Of a stretch of 64,000 nucleotides of DNA, positions 1 through 8,123 are shown one piece after another. The notes under the pieces were generated by a model. It did no database searches, had not been told where the DNA came from, and saw only the letters and a list, made by a program, of their open reading frames with translations. Source of the stretch: Paraburkholderia sediminicola (lineage in GTDB: Bacteria; Pseudomonadota; Gammaproteobacteria; Burkholderiales; Burkholderiaceae); assembly GCF_902859805.1 (NCBI RefSeq), contig NZ_CADIKC010000007.1, positions 403,886-467,885 of the forward strand. Reading direction: 5' to 3'. Within the stretch, counting starts at the first letter, position 1. Each line of letters begins with the position of its first letter. The position numbers and the translations under genes were made by a program.

Positions 1-314
1 GGCGCTGACGTCGCAATCGCGACCTTCCCCGAGCGCCAGGGCCCGGATGGCTTTTCGTGCATTGGTATCTCTGATTACTGTACGCGGCGACGTGGGCAGC
101 GGACTTATGCTTTGGCTATGCGTCACATGCGGTTGCATGCGAATGCTGCGATTGTAGTCCGAGTTTATTACGGTCAATTACAGAAAAAGCGCGGAATATA
201 GCGTTCAGCCGAACAGATTGAGCCGATTCCTCATCAAATTGACGGGAATGGAATGTGGGGAAAGGAGAAGGCGACGGTGCGAAACCGCCGGCCGCGAGAA
301 CAGGAACGCGGTAT
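1..314. other. Left-edge region without a supported gene
   Basis: This stretch precedes the stop codon of the SDR gene. One frame on the + strand is open from the window edge to a TAG at 199-201, but it resembles no family I know and lacks a visible start. A short CATGC-GGTT-GCATG inverted repeat lies near 127-140. Nothing else is recognisable. Confidence 0.4.
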
Positions 315-1061
315 TCAGCGTCCGCCGGCGACGTCGAGCAATGCCCCCGTCACATACGATGCGGCGTCGCTCAGCAACCAGACGACCGACTCGGCGACTT
401 CGTCGGCGCTGCCGGGGCGCCCCAGCGGCGTGGTCGCGCCGAGCTGGGCCGCGCGCTCGGGTTTGCCGCCGCTGGCGTGGATTTCGGTATCGATCAGGCC
501 GGGGCGCACCGCGTTCACGCGCACGCCCTCTGGGCCGAGTTCTTTGGCGAGGCCGATCGTCATGGTGTCGACGGCGCCCTTCGAGCCGGCATAGTCGACG
601 TATTCGTTCGGCGAACCCAAACGCGAGGCCGCCGACGAGATGTTCACGATCACACCACCCGCTCCACCACGCGTTGTCGACATCCGGCGCGCGGCTTCGC
701 GCGCGCACAGATACGCGCCGAGCACATTGACGTCGAACATGCGCTTCAGGCGCGCGAGGTCCATATCCGCGAGCCGGCTCGAAGGCGCGACGATTCCGGC
801 ATTGTTGACGAGCGCGTCTAGCCGGCCGAACTTTTGCTGGAGCGCGTCGAACATCGCGATCACGTCGGTTTCACTGGCAACGTCGCCGGCAATCGGCAAC
901 GCCTGGCCGCCGGCGCGTTCCACTTCAGCAACGGTTTCCTGTGCGGCGGCGAGGTTTTGTACGTAATTCACGCCGACCGACCAGCCGCGTGCGCCCAACA
1001 AACGCGCGGTCGCGCGGCCAATGCCGCGGCTGCCACCGGTGATCAGAACGGTTTTCGTCAT
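315..1061 (-). CDS. SDR family NAD(P)-dependent oxidoreductase
   Basis: A 248-residue classical short-chain dehydrogenase/reductase, expected to oxidise or reduce an alcohol/carbonyl pair with NAD(P)H in the cytoplasm. The Rossmann glycine motif is seen at the N-terminus (TGGSRGIG, about residues 8-15), followed by the NNAG motif (about 86-89) and the YxxxK catalytic pair in YAGSK (about 156-160), preceded by a serine-rich strand (NISSAASRL) that supplies the catalytic Ser. The length is typical of the family. It is the last gene of a leftward run behind a TetR regulator and a LOG-family gene, with 96 bp between it and the LOG stop; a GCGCTT-GAAA-AAGCGC hairpin lies in that gap (1119-1134). 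The substrate cannot be told from sequence. Confidence 0.9.
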   Translation of the reverse strand: MTKTVLITGGSRGIGRATARLLGARGWSVGVNYVQNLAAAQETVAEVERAGGQALPIAGDVASETDVIAMFDALQQKFGRLDALVNNAGIVAPSSRLADMDLARLKRMFDVNVLGAYLCAREAARRMSTTRGGAGGVIVNISSAASRLGSPNEYVDYAGSKGAVDTMTIGLAKELGPEGVRVNAVRPGLIDTEIHASGGKPERAAQLGATTPLGRPGSADEVAESVVWLLSDAASYVTGALLDVAGGR

Positions 1062-1157
1062 TGCAACCTCGTCGTTCGGGCGGGGCCGCGGGAGTGCGCG
1101 GCGTGGGTGTTCGTTCAGGCGCTTGAAAAAGCGCGGCGCGCGGCGTTCAAACTACGA

Positions 1158-1742
1158 TCAAACGGCGTCGCGTTTGACGGCCCATTTGTCGCTGACAGGC
1201 GGCTTGTAGCGTTGCAGCTTGTCGATCAGCGCGACCGGATCGGCATCCCTTTGCAGAATGTCGAAATAGGTCTGCCGCATGAAACCTTCGTCCACCGTGT
1301 GCTTGAGGAGCGCGATCAGCGGATCGTAGAAACCGTCGATATTCAGCAGTGCCACCGGCTTCTGGTGATAGCCGAGCTGCGCCCACGTGTAGACCTCGAA
1401 CAGCTCTTCGAGCGTGCCCGCGCCGCCCGGCATCGCGACGAACGCGTCGGACAGATCGGCCATCATCTTCTTGCGATGATGCATGTCGGGCACGACATGC
1501 AACTCGGTCAGCCCGTTATGGCCGACTTCCTTGTTGACCAGCAACTCGGGAATCACGCCGATTGCGCGACCGCCTTCGGCCATCACCGTATCGGCGATCA
1601 CGCCCATCAGTCCGACCTTGCCGCCGCCATAGACCAGCGCGAGATCGGCCTGTACCAACGCGCGGCCGAAGGCGCGCGCGGCTTCGGCGTACAAGGGTCT
1701 GGCTCCGTCGGAGGAGCCGCAATACACACACACCGACTTCAT
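1158..1742 (-). CDS. LOG family / TIGR00730 phosphoribohydrolase
   Basis: A 194-residue Rossmann-fold protein of the lysine-decarboxylase-like LOG family. Members characterised in plants and bacteria release free cytokinin bases or nucleobases from nucleoside 5'-monophosphates. The diagnostic motif MPGGAGTLEE is present in the middle of the protein, together with the N-terminal VYCGSS phosphate-loop segment and the GGG/GLMG segment. The start was taken at ATG 1740-1742, where homology begins; the same frame stays open further upstream but that part overlaps the TetR gene in another frame. Only 2 bp separate this start from the TetR stop, so the two are probably co-transcribed. In a soil or plant-associated bacterium a cytokinin role is possible, but nucleotide salvage is equally compatible. 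Confidence 0.9.
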   Translation of the reverse strand: MKSVCVYCGSSDGARPLYAEAARAFGRALVQADLALVYGGGKVGLMGVIADTVMAEGGRAIGVIPELLVNKEVGHNGLTELHVVPDMHHRKKMMADLSDAFVAMPGGAGTLEELFEVYTWAQLGYHQKPVALLNIDGFYDPLIALLKHTVDEGFMRQTYFDILQRDADPVALIDKLQRYKPPVSDKWAVKRDAV

Positions 1743-1744
1743 TC

Positions 1745-2470
1745 TCAAACGTCCTTCGGTTCGTTGCGGGGCGCGGCGCCTTCCTTGGGCGGCAGGTAGT
1801 CGTAGAACTCGCGCTTGGGCAGCTTGCCCGAGACGAGGTCGTCGAAAATCTGCCGCGAGCGGCCGCGCAGATAAGGCGCCATCAGCGAGACGATCTGCAC
1901 GCTTACCTGATGCAATTCCGCGCGAATCGTTTCCTGCTCGTTGTACTTGCGCGGGTTCATCACGAACTGATACGACAGCCAGTACGTGCCGATCACGCCG
2001 ACATTGGTGGCGATCACGTGCAACTCTTCGGGCGTGGCGACCATTTCGCCGTCGGCCACGAGTTGCTCGCAGAACTGGCTCGCAAAGCGCACCTTGTGAC
2101 TGATGATCTGCTTGAAGTGTGTCTCCAGCGTGCGGTTGCGCGCCAGCAGATCGTTCAGGTCGCGATACAGGAAACGATAGCGCCAGGTGAAATCGACCAT
2201 GTACTGCAGGTACGACCACATCTCGTCGATCGTCGCGCGGTGGTCGTCGGGAAAGCGCAGACGCTTTTCGATCTCCTGCTCGAACTGGCTGAAGATGCTG
2301 TTGATGATGTCGTCTTTGTTGCGGAAGTGGTAGTACAGGTTGCCTGGACTGATTTCCATTTCCTCGGCGATCGTCGTCGTTGTGACGTTCGGCTCGCCGA
2401 TCTCGTTGAACAGCTTCAACGATAGTTCGAGTATCCGTTCGCGGGTGCGGCGGGGAGGTTTGGCTTCCAT
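1745..2470 (-). CDS. TetR/AcrR family transcriptional regulator
   Basis: A 241-residue TetR-type repressor. The N-terminal helix-turn-helix is clear: TTTTIAEEMEISPGNLYYHF lies near residues 30-50, with the family hallmark GNLYYHF at the recognition helix and following turn. The remainder is an all-helical ligand/dimer domain of unknown specificity. I start at ATG 2468-2470 (MEAKPPRRTRER), because the 21 residues that a farther upstream ATG would add are proline/alanine-rich and atypical. It is followed at 2 bp by the LOG gene and then by the SDR gene, so it may control its own operon. A CCGTT-N9-AACGG inverted repeat sits upstream at 2606-2624. Confidence 0.9.
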   Translation of the reverse strand: MEAKPPRRTRERILELSLKLFNEIGEPNVTTTTIAEEMEISPGNLYYHFRNKDDIINSIFSQFEQEIEKRLRFPDDHRATIDEMWSYLQYMVDFTWRYRFLYRDLNDLLARNRTLETHFKQIISHKVRFASQFCEQLVADGEMVATPEELHVIATNVGVIGTYWLSYQFVMNPRKYNEQETIRAELHQVSVQIVSLMAPYLRGRSRQIFDDLVSGKLPKREFYDYLPPKEGAAPRNEPKDV

Positions 2471-2605
2471 GTCGTCCGGCCCTGGTTTCGCCGGGCTGGG
2501 CGCGTGGCGGCTTGCCGCTCCAGCGTGATCCACCCGGACGTGGTTGGTATTTTGATTGAGCGTCTCAGCGGTTTCCCGTGAGACTGTCGGACGATTATAA
2601 ACCGA

Positions 2606-2624
2606 CCGTTCTTATACCAAACGG
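2606..2624. promoter_or_regulatory. Candidate operator upstream of the TetR gene
   Basis: The sequence CCGTT-N9-AACGG is an inverted repeat about 135 bp upstream of the TetR start codon, in an AT-richer pocket containing TTATA and GATTATAAA. Autoregulation through such a site is common in the TetR family, but the arms are only 5 nt, so this is a tentative call. Confidence 0.35.
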
Positions 2625-2701
2625 ATACTCAGGGTTTTCATTCTTTGGGACGCCGGGAAAGGGCGTCAGGTGGTGCTGCGGCGCGAATTCCATCGCCACG
2701 C

Positions 2702-3337
2702 TTATAGCCACGCTTTGATCCAATGCACGACGAGCGGTCCAACGATCAGTCCCCATGTCATCACGCACATGCCGAGCGCGACCATGACCGCCGCGCTGCC
2801 GAGGTCCTTCGCACGGCGCGACAATTCGTGGCGCTCAAGCGAAATCCGGTCGATGGCCGCCTCGACGCTCGAATTCAGCAATTCGACGATCAGCACGAGC
2901 AGTACCGAGCCGAGCAGCAACACACGCGACACGGGATCGACCGGCACCAGCACGCCGCACGGAATCAGAATTGCGGCGAGCGTGAGCTCCTGGCGAAACG
3001 CGCTTTCCTCGCGGATTGCCACGCGAAACCCGGCCAGCGAATTTTTCATCGCGTGCCACGCGCGGGTGACGCCGCGATTGCCCTTGTACGGATTGAAGGG
3101 GAGCGGCGCGAATGGATCGTCGGGGCTGAGCGGTTCGTTGTGCGGCTCGCTCTCGGGGTTCGCGTGACCCTCGAGGCTTGCGCCGTTCATGCCGTGAAAA
3201 CCATTCGCGTGATCGACATGATTCGGCGTGCCGTTCTCGCTCACGTCGTCGAACGGCTCGATGCCGGCGGCTTCGGTGTCGACAGCGCGCAGCGCGCCTT
3301 TCGACGCGCGTGCCGCGTTGGAGTTTCGGGTTCGCAT
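2702..3337 (-). CDS. dgkA: Diacylglycerol kinase, prokaryotic DagK type
   Basis: Integral-membrane diacylglycerol kinase, converting diacylglycerol plus ATP to phosphatidic acid at the inner membrane. The C-terminal half carries the family signature ELLNSSVEAAIDRI, with the catalytic Glu and the DRI segment, between hydrophobic helices. A polar N-terminal extension of roughly 80-90 residues precedes the usual ~120-residue enzyme, so the protein (211 aa from ATG 3335-3337) is longer than E. coli DgkA. An upstream start in the same frame would overlap the glycosyltransferase gene. It is third in a leftward run after an LpxH-like phosphoesterase and a glycosyltransferase, 20 bp behind the latter. 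The start is the least certain part of the call. Confidence 0.88.
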   Translation of the reverse strand: MRTRNSNAARASKGALRAVDTEAAGIEPFDDVSENGTPNHVDHANGFHGMNGASLEGHANPESEPHNEPLSPDDPFAPLPFNPYKGNRGVTRAWHAMKNSLAGFRVAIREESAFRQELTLAAILIPCGVLVPVDPVSRVLLLGSVLLVLIVELLNSSVEAAIDRISLERHELSRRAKDLGSAAVMVALGMCVMTWGLIVGPLVVHWIKAWL

Positions 3338-3357
3338 AAACGGCTCGGCGCGTCGCT

Positions 3358-4389
3358 TCACGCGGCGGCGCTTTCCTCGCTGTACGACGTCCGCGGCAGC
3401 GGCTTCAGGTGCGCCGCGAACTGCTCGGATGCGGCTGCCCACGAGAAGCGTTCCGCCCACGCGCGCGCATGGCTGCGCTCGATCTTCAGCGCTTCGAGGC
3501 AAGCCTCGCGCAAGTCCTCATGCATGGCGCCCGCGCCGCCGTCGCCGAGCACGTCGATCGGACCGGTCACCGGATACGCCGCGACCGGCGTGCCGCAGGC
3601 GAGCGCTTCGAGCAGCACGAGCCCGAAGGTATCGGTGCGGCTCGGGAATACGAATACGTCGGCGGCCGCGTAGACCTTGGCCAGTTCGGCTTGCGTCAGC
3701 ACGCCCAGGTAGTTCGCTTGCGGATAGCGCGATTTCAGTTCGGCGAGCGCCGGGCCTTCGCCAGCCACCCACTTGGAGCCGGGCAGATCGAGCTTGAGAA
3801 ACGCTTCGACGTTCTTCTCGACTGCTACACGTCCCACGTACAGAAAGATCGGCCGTGCGGTGTTGAGAACCTTCGAGTCCATCTGGTGAAAGATGTCGAG
3901 GTCGACGCCGCGCGTCCACAACACCACATTGGTGAAGCCGAATTTTTCGAGGTCCGCCTTGACCACGGGCGTGGGCGCCATCACCGCCAGAGACGCCTTG
4001 TGGAACCAGTGCAGAAACTTGTAGGTGGCAGCGATCGGAATGCCGAATCGCGCCTGTACGTATTCGGGAAAGCGTGTGTGATAAGCGGTGGTGAACGGCA
4101 GCTTGTGCTTGATCGCATAGGACCGCGCGGCCATGCCGAGTGGGCCTTCGGTTGCGATGTGCAGCGCGTCGGGCGCGAATTCGTCAATGCGCTGATGAAG
4201 CTTGCGACGCGGCAGCAGCGACAGGCGAATCTCCGGATAGGTCGGGCACGGAATCGTCTTGAATTCGAGCGGCGTTAGCAGATCGACCTGGTGGCCGAGT
4301 GCGGTGAGTTCACGCGTGGTGTTTTTCAGCGTACGCACGACGCCATTGACCTGCGGTTCCCATGCATCGGTGACGATCATGATCTTCAT
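3358..4389 (-). CDS. GT4-type glycosyltransferase (glycosyltransferase family 1 domain)
   Basis: A 343-residue GT-B fold retaining glycosyltransferase. The N-terminal acceptor domain begins MKIMIVTDAWEPQVNGV, typical of GT4 enzymes that act on lipid or lipid-like acceptors. The C-terminal nucleotide-sugar domain has FLYVGRVAVEKN, AGEGPAL and a D-x7-E version of the E-x7-E motif in SRTDTFGLVLLEALACG. Sequences of this type include bacterial mannosyl- and diacylglycerol-glucosyltransferase-like proteins. Its position between a diacylglycerol kinase and an LpxH-like phosphoesterase suggests envelope glycolipid work, which is inference. It lies 30 bp downstream of the phosphoesterase stop and 20 bp upstream of dgkA. 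Confidence 0.9.
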   Translation of the reverse strand: MKIMIVTDAWEPQVNGVVRTLKNTTRELTALGHQVDLLTPLEFKTIPCPTYPEIRLSLLPRRKLHQRIDEFAPDALHIATEGPLGMAARSYAIKHKLPFTTAYHTRFPEYVQARFGIPIAATYKFLHWFHKASLAVMAPTPVVKADLEKFGFTNVVLWTRGVDLDIFHQMDSKVLNTARPIFLYVGRVAVEKNVEAFLKLDLPGSKWVAGEGPALAELKSRYPQANYLGVLTQAELAKVYAAADVFVFPSRTDTFGLVLLEALACGTPVAAYPVTGPIDVLGDGGAGAMHEDLREACLEALKIERSHARAWAERFSWAAASEQFAAHLKPLPRTSYSEESAAA

Positions 4390-4419
4390 CGGTTTCGGCC
4401 CAATAGAAGTGGAGAGGGA

Positions 4420-5361
4420 CTACGCGGTCGCCCGGGCCTTTTGCACGCCGACTTCCGGTGCGCGCATCACGGTCCAGTAGATCACCTTGAGTTCGCCTTC
4501 ATACGTCTCGACGAGCGCCGACAGGCTTTCGACCCAATCGCCGTCGTTGCAATACAGCACGCCGTCGATGTCGCGGATTTCGGCTTTATGAATGTGCCCG
4601 CAGACCACGCCGTCGCAACCGCGGCGGCGCGCTTCGTCGGTCATCACGCGCTCGAACGACGAAATAAAATTCACCGCGTTCTTCACCTGATGCTTCAGGT
4701 ATTGCGACAGCGACCAGTACGGGAAGCCGAGCCGGCTGCGGATCCGGTTGAACCAGCGGTTCAGGATGAGGATCATCGTGTAGAGCGTGTCGCCGAGATA
4801 GGCGAGCCACTTCGCGTGCTGGATCACGCCGTCGAACAGATCGCCGTGCACGATCCACAGGCGCTTGCCGGCGAGCGTCGTGTGGAACGCTTCGCCACGC
4901 ACGTGGATGTCGCCGAACGCGAGGTCGCAGAACTGGCGCGCGGCTTCGTCGTGATTGCCCGGCACGTAGATCACCTGGGTGCCTTTGCGTGCTTTGCGCA
5001 GCACCTTCTGCACGACGTCGTTGTGCGCCTGCGGCCAGTACCAGCCTTTTTTCAACTGCCAGCCGTCGATGATGTCGCCCACGAGGTACAGGTATTCCGA
5101 CTCGTTGTGACGCAGGAAGTCGAGCAGATACGGCGCTTGGCAACCGCTCGAGCCGAGGTGGATGTCGGACAGCCAGATGGTGCGATAGCGGTGTGGTTCG
5201 GCGTGATCGTCGTCGTGTTGGCCGGCGTGCGCGTCGAGCGGCAATGACGGCACGGGCAACGGCAAGCCGTGGCTAGGGTTGGGTTCCGGGCGGAACGCGA
5301 CAGGGTCGACGCTCGGGCCGGTCTGGCGGAACAGGGAAGTCGCGGACGTTTTGGGGTCCAT
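4420..5361 (-). CDS. LpxH-like UDP-2,3-diacylglucosamine diphosphatase family metallophosphoesterase
   Basis: A calcineurin-like binuclear metallophosphoesterase of 313 residues. All metal-site blocks are seen: DIH (D66, H68), GD (D96), GNHD (N136-H137-D138), a later His in the IVHGD segment, and GHIH near residue 255. This subfamily is usually annotated by similarity to LpxH, the lipid A enzyme that yields lipid X plus UMP. It is longer than true LpxH (about 240 aa), with a proline-rich N-terminal stretch of roughly 55 residues, so the exact substrate is open. It heads a leftward run with a GT4 glycosyltransferase and diacylglycerol kinase, which fits phospholipid or glycolipid metabolism rather than the core lpx operon. 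Confidence 0.82.
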   Translation of the reverse strand: MDPKTSATSLFRQTGPSVDPVAFRPEPNPSHGLPLPVPSLPLDAHAGQHDDDHAEPHRYRTIWLSDIHLGSSGCQAPYLLDFLRHNESEYLYLVGDIIDGWQLKKGWYWPQAHNDVVQKVLRKARKGTQVIYVPGNHDEAARQFCDLAFGDIHVRGEAFHTTLAGKRLWIVHGDLFDGVIQHAKWLAYLGDTLYTMILILNRWFNRIRSRLGFPYWSLSQYLKHQVKNAVNFISSFERVMTDEARRRGCDGVVCGHIHKAEIRDIDGVLYCNDGDWVESLSALVETYEGELKVIYWTVMRAPEVGVQKARATA

Positions 5362-5462
5362 GGCTCACGCGTCGAGTTGCGGTGCCCGTATTGCGCCAGT
5401 CGCGCGTGACCGTGCCGTGACAGTCACGAGAAGTTCTTATTACTGTGGCGGGATTGGGAGGC

Positions 5463-5984
5463 TCAGCGCTCGACGCTGATCACGCGCGTACCGGCGAGGC
5501 GGTCGTGCAGGAATTGACGCTGCGAATCGAAACGGCCGGTGGCGGCCCACAGCACGAACCAGATCGCGGCAATCACGAGCGTCTGCGGCACGGCGAGGCC
5601 CAGCAGCGGATGCAGCGCGAGCGGCGGCAAAAACCACAGCCACGCCAGCACGTAACGACCGATCGCCCGGCCTGTGGACAGCGGCGCGCCGTTAGCGGCG
5701 ACGACGCGCAGGCGCCAGGTTTTCATCGGCAGCGTCTGGCCGCTGTGGGTCCAGAACCAGACGAAATACAGACCGACCACGAGGCCGATCCACGCGGCGA
5801 GCAGGTTGTGATGGGTGAGACCGTTGCGCTGCTGTGTCAACGTGCTGAACAGGTAGCCGGCGATGAACACGACGCCGAACAGGATCACGGCTTCGTAGAG
5901 CAGCGCGGCGAGGCGCCGCCGAACGGTGGGCGCGGCGCCGGGTGATTCAGCGGGCAGTGTCGAGGTGGCGAGCGGCTGGGACAC
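5463..5984 (-). CDS. RDD family membrane protein
   Basis: A 173-residue inner-membrane protein with an RDD domain. The eponymous Arg/Asp-type segments are recognisable in RRRLAALLYEAVILFG near the N-terminus, and there are three hydrophobic helices (about residues 30-50, 63-83 and 115-150). The WLWFLPPLALHPLLGL stretch and TKxWxLRVV-like segment (MKTWRLRVV) match the family. The RDD function is poorly defined; some members are linked to ion antiport, which cannot be judged here. It ends a leftward run (sigma factor, DUF3619, DUF3106, RDD), 12 bp after the DUF3106 stop. Confidence 0.85.
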   Translation of the reverse strand: MSQPLATSTLPAESPGAAPTVRRRLAALLYEAVILFGVVFIAGYLFSTLTQQRNGLTHHNLLAAWIGLVVGLYFVWFWTHSGQTLPMKTWRLRVVAANGAPLSTGRAIGRYVLAWLWFLPPLALHPLLGLAVPQTLVIAAIWFVLWAATGRFDSQRQFLHDRLAGTRVISVER

Positions 5985-5996
5985 AGTGGGCGCGGA

Positions 5997-6755
5997 TCAG
6001 GAGCCGTTGAAGATCGACGGCGCCTCAGCCGGCGAAACCGGCACCGGCGTGGCGGGTACGAAGCTGCCCGCAGCCGGAATCGCCGGCGTGACGGCCGGGC
6101 TCGGCAATTGAGCGGCCGCCGCGGCACTCGCCGCTGCGGCACCGCTCGCGCCGTGCTCGCGGGCATTGACCAAACGGTCGATGCCCTTGATCTCGGTCTT
6201 GCCGGACGGCGGCGCACTCACGACGCTCGGGCGCCGCTTCCGCTCGCTTGCGGCGAGCCGCTCCTTCTGTTCTTCCGGCAATTGCTGATAAGTCTTCCAC
6301 GCGTTCTGGCGGGTTTCGCGCGGCAACTCCTTCGACACCTGATAGTTTTCGCGGGCAACGCGCCGCTGATCGGGTGTCATGCGCACCCATTCAGTCATTC
6401 GGTCATGCAGGCGTTTTTGTGCATCGGGCGATAACTTCGGGTAACGCGCGGCGATCTTGATCCATTTTCGCTTGCGTTCGTCGCTGAAGGAATCCCATAC
6501 GCTGGCGAACGGCGCGAGCGCAAGGTGCTCGGCCGAGCTCAGGCGGGACCACGCCATCGGGCTATTGTTGCCGGACAGGCTGGGCAGGTCGACGGCGAGC
6601 GTAGGCGCGGGCGTCTTGGCGGTTGCGTTGCCGCCTGCGGCGGGCGCACTGGAGGTCGACGGGCTCGGATAAAAGCGCGGATACGTCGCGGCAAACGACA
6701 CCAGGGCCGCGATCGCGCATCCGAAAACAACGGCCAAGCCGCGCTTGTAACTCAC
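5997..6755 (-). CDS. DUF3106 domain protein, membrane anchored
   Basis: A 252-residue protein with one N-terminal hydrophobic helix (about residues 7-25) and a probably periplasmic remainder. The DUF3106 core is the Trp- and Arg-rich helical stretch with SDERKRKWIKIAARYP, LSPDAQKRLHDRMTEW and LPEEQKERL. I choose the GTG start at 6753-6755, 16 bp after the DUF3619 stop, because GGGAGA stands about 8 nt upstream; the earlier ATG in frame would run back into the DUF3619 gene. The C-terminus is Ala/Pro-rich and low complexity. Function is unknown; its place behind an ECF sigma factor and a single-pass protein suggests an envelope-sensing unit. Confidence 0.82.
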   Translation of the reverse strand: MSYKRGLAVVFGCAIAALVSFAATYPRFYPSPSTSSAPAAGGNATAKTPAPTLAVDLPSLSGNNSPMAWSRLSSAEHLALAPFASVWDSFSDERKRKWIKIAARYPKLSPDAQKRLHDRMTEWVRMTPDQRRVARENYQVSKELPRETRQNAWKTYQQLPEEQKERLAASERKRRPSVVSAPPSGKTEIKGIDRLVNAREHGASGAAAASAAAAAQLPSPAVTPAIPAAGSFVPATPVPVSPAEAPSIFNGS

Positions 6756-6771
6756 CCGAAGAATCTCCCGC

Positions 6772-7200
6772 TCAGTGGGCGCGTGATAGGTACGCGTTGA
6801 AACCGTGATCGAGATAGGCATTGAGCGGCAAGTCGTCGCTTAGCATGGCTGCATCGATGTCGGCGAGTTCGGCGGTGCGTTGCTGGTCTTCCCAGTAGGC
6901 GATGCCCACGAGGCTGACGACCAGCGCGACGAGCGGCCAGGCGAGCGCAAAACGGCGCAGCGGCGAGCGGCGGCGCTGCGGCATCTCGATCTGCGGCATA
7001 CCGGAGGGCATGCCGGCACCGGCGAAGGCGGGCACGAACACCGGCGCGCTCACGGTCTCAGGCTTCTTGCGAGCGAGCGCGGCGCGGCGCGCCACGGCGA
7101 GCCGGTCGACGGTGGCGGACGGAATACTGGCGGCGGTTTCGTCGAGCGCGCGGCGCACCTGGCGGGCGAACTCGAGTTCTTTGGTTTCTAGGGAGCTCAT
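6772..7200 (-). CDS. DUF3619 family protein, possible membrane partner of the sigma factor
   Basis: A 142-residue single-pass protein: a cytoplasmic N-terminal part of about 80 residues rich in Ala/Arg, one transmembrane helix (about 88-106, ALAWPLVALVVSLVGIAYW), and a short acidic tail. It overlaps the sigma-factor stop by 4 bp (ATGA), so translation is probably coupled. That arrangement and topology are what one expects of an anti-sigma factor, but I see no RseA or zinc anti-sigma motif (no H-x3-C-x2-C), so the role is inference from position only. Confidence 0.82.
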   Translation of the reverse strand: MSSLETKELEFARQVRRALDETAASIPSATVDRLAVARRAALARKKPETVSAPVFVPAFAGAGMPSGMPQIEMPQRRRSPLRRFALAWPLVALVVSLVGIAYWEDQQRTAELADIDAAMLSDDLPLNAYLDHGFNAYLSRAH

Positions 7201-7760
7201 AGCGTGATTCCTTTAGCCTTGAGCGCTTGCGCCAGCGTGTGGGTGGCCCGCGAGCAGTGTGTTTTCACACTGCCTTCGGAGCAGCCCATCGCGGCGGCAG
7301 TCTCGGCGACATCCATATCTTCCCAATAACGCATGAGAAACGCCTCCCGTTGACGTGCCGGTAACTTTTGGATCTCGTCGTCGATTAACTGTAAGACCTG
7401 TTCGCGTTCGAGTTTCTGTTCGTTGCTTTCTGAGCCCGCTGAACCTTGCTGCGCCTCGAATGTTTCGAGTGGGTCGAATTCGTCGTCGTCGGCGTTGCCG
7501 AGCGAGGAGAACAGACTAACCCAAGTATTGCGCACTTTGGCACGACGGAAATAGTCGTGCATCGCATTCTGGAGAATACGCTGAAACAGGAGCGGAAGTT
7601 CGGCGGCCGGACGGTCGCCGTATTTTTCGGCGAGCTTGATCATCGCGTCCTGCACGATATCGAGCGAGGCGTCGTCGTCCCGCACGGCGTAGACCGTCTG
7701 CTTGAATGCGCGCCTTTCGACGCCCGCCAGAAAATCGGCGAGTTCCTTGTCTGATGCCAT
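7197..7760 (-). CDS. RNA polymerase sigma factor, ECF (sigma-70 family)
   Basis: A 187-residue extracytoplasmic-function sigma factor. Region 2 is seen in RDDDASLDIVQDAMIKLAEK with the NAMHDYFRRAKVRNTW segment, and region 4 in LPARQREAFLMRYWEDMDVAETAAAMGCSEGSVKTH, the latter being the -35-binding helix-turn-helix. The start is ATG 7758-7760 (MASDKEL); upstream sequence in frame is not conserved-looking. It heads a four-gene leftward run in which the next gene overlaps by 4 bp. It is divergent from ilvB, sharing a 363-bp intergenic region. Confidence 0.93.
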   Translation of the reverse strand: MASDKELADFLAGVERRAFKQTVYAVRDDDASLDIVQDAMIKLAEKYGDRPAAELPLLFQRILQNAMHDYFRRAKVRNTWVSLFSSLGNADDDEFDPLETFEAQQGSAGSESNEQKLEREQVLQLIDDEIQKLPARQREAFLMRYWEDMDVAETAAAMGCSEGSVKTHCSRATHTLAQALKAKGITL

Positions 7761-8123
7761 CCGTTTGGGGGTCGGCGCAGCGTGCGTGCGCGTAATCGGT
7801 CGAAAAATGTCGTAAAACTCGCGGATGCTAACAAACTTTCGCTCCGCTGGGGCGAAACCTGTCCTACCTTGCATCTCTATAACATGATCTCGGTCGTTTT
7901 TGACCTATTGCGGGATTCAGGGGCAGGGCGCCAGGGCAATATTTGCTTGACCGCGCGAACATCTGCAGATATCTTCGCTGGTTCGCAACATAAGTGACTT
8001 GTCTCAATTGAGGTGTGGCCCAAGAAGCTCACCTGTCAACTGGACGCGCCGCTTGAACCCGAGCCACAAGCCCGGCAGAGAGCACCCGATCAATTTTTTG
8101 CCGAAAATTCGAAAGGTGAATAA
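7761..8123. other. Divergent intergenic region between sigma factor and ilvB
   Basis: It holds the predicted ilvB promoter (7947-7975) and an untranslated leader of about 140 nt. A ribosome-binding AAGGTGA precedes ilvB at about 8113-8119. No intrinsic terminator or convincing Ile/Val/Leu leader peptide was found. Confidence 0.6.
7947..7975 (+). promoter_or_regulatory. Predicted sigma-70 promoter of ilvB
   Basis: TTGACC at 7947-7952, a 17-bp spacer, then TATCTT at 7970-7975. The -35 matches consensus in five positions and the -10 in four. The start of transcription would be near 7982. Confidence 0.55.

Noticed and set aside
1..201. Open frame on the + strand running from the window edge to TAG at 199-201
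   Set aside because: No start is visible, no family is recognisable, and low-complexity chance opening is likely at this GC content.
5416..5428. CGTGAC-A-GTCACG palindrome after the LpxH-like gene start, as an operator
   Set aside because: It is 13 bp and perfect, but without a T run or a known regulator match; its meaning cannot be supported.
7884..7997. Short ORF MISVVFDLL... as an ilv leader peptide
   Set aside because: It is poor in Ile, Val and Leu runs, lies mostly before the predicted transcription start at about 7982, and no terminator hairpin follows.
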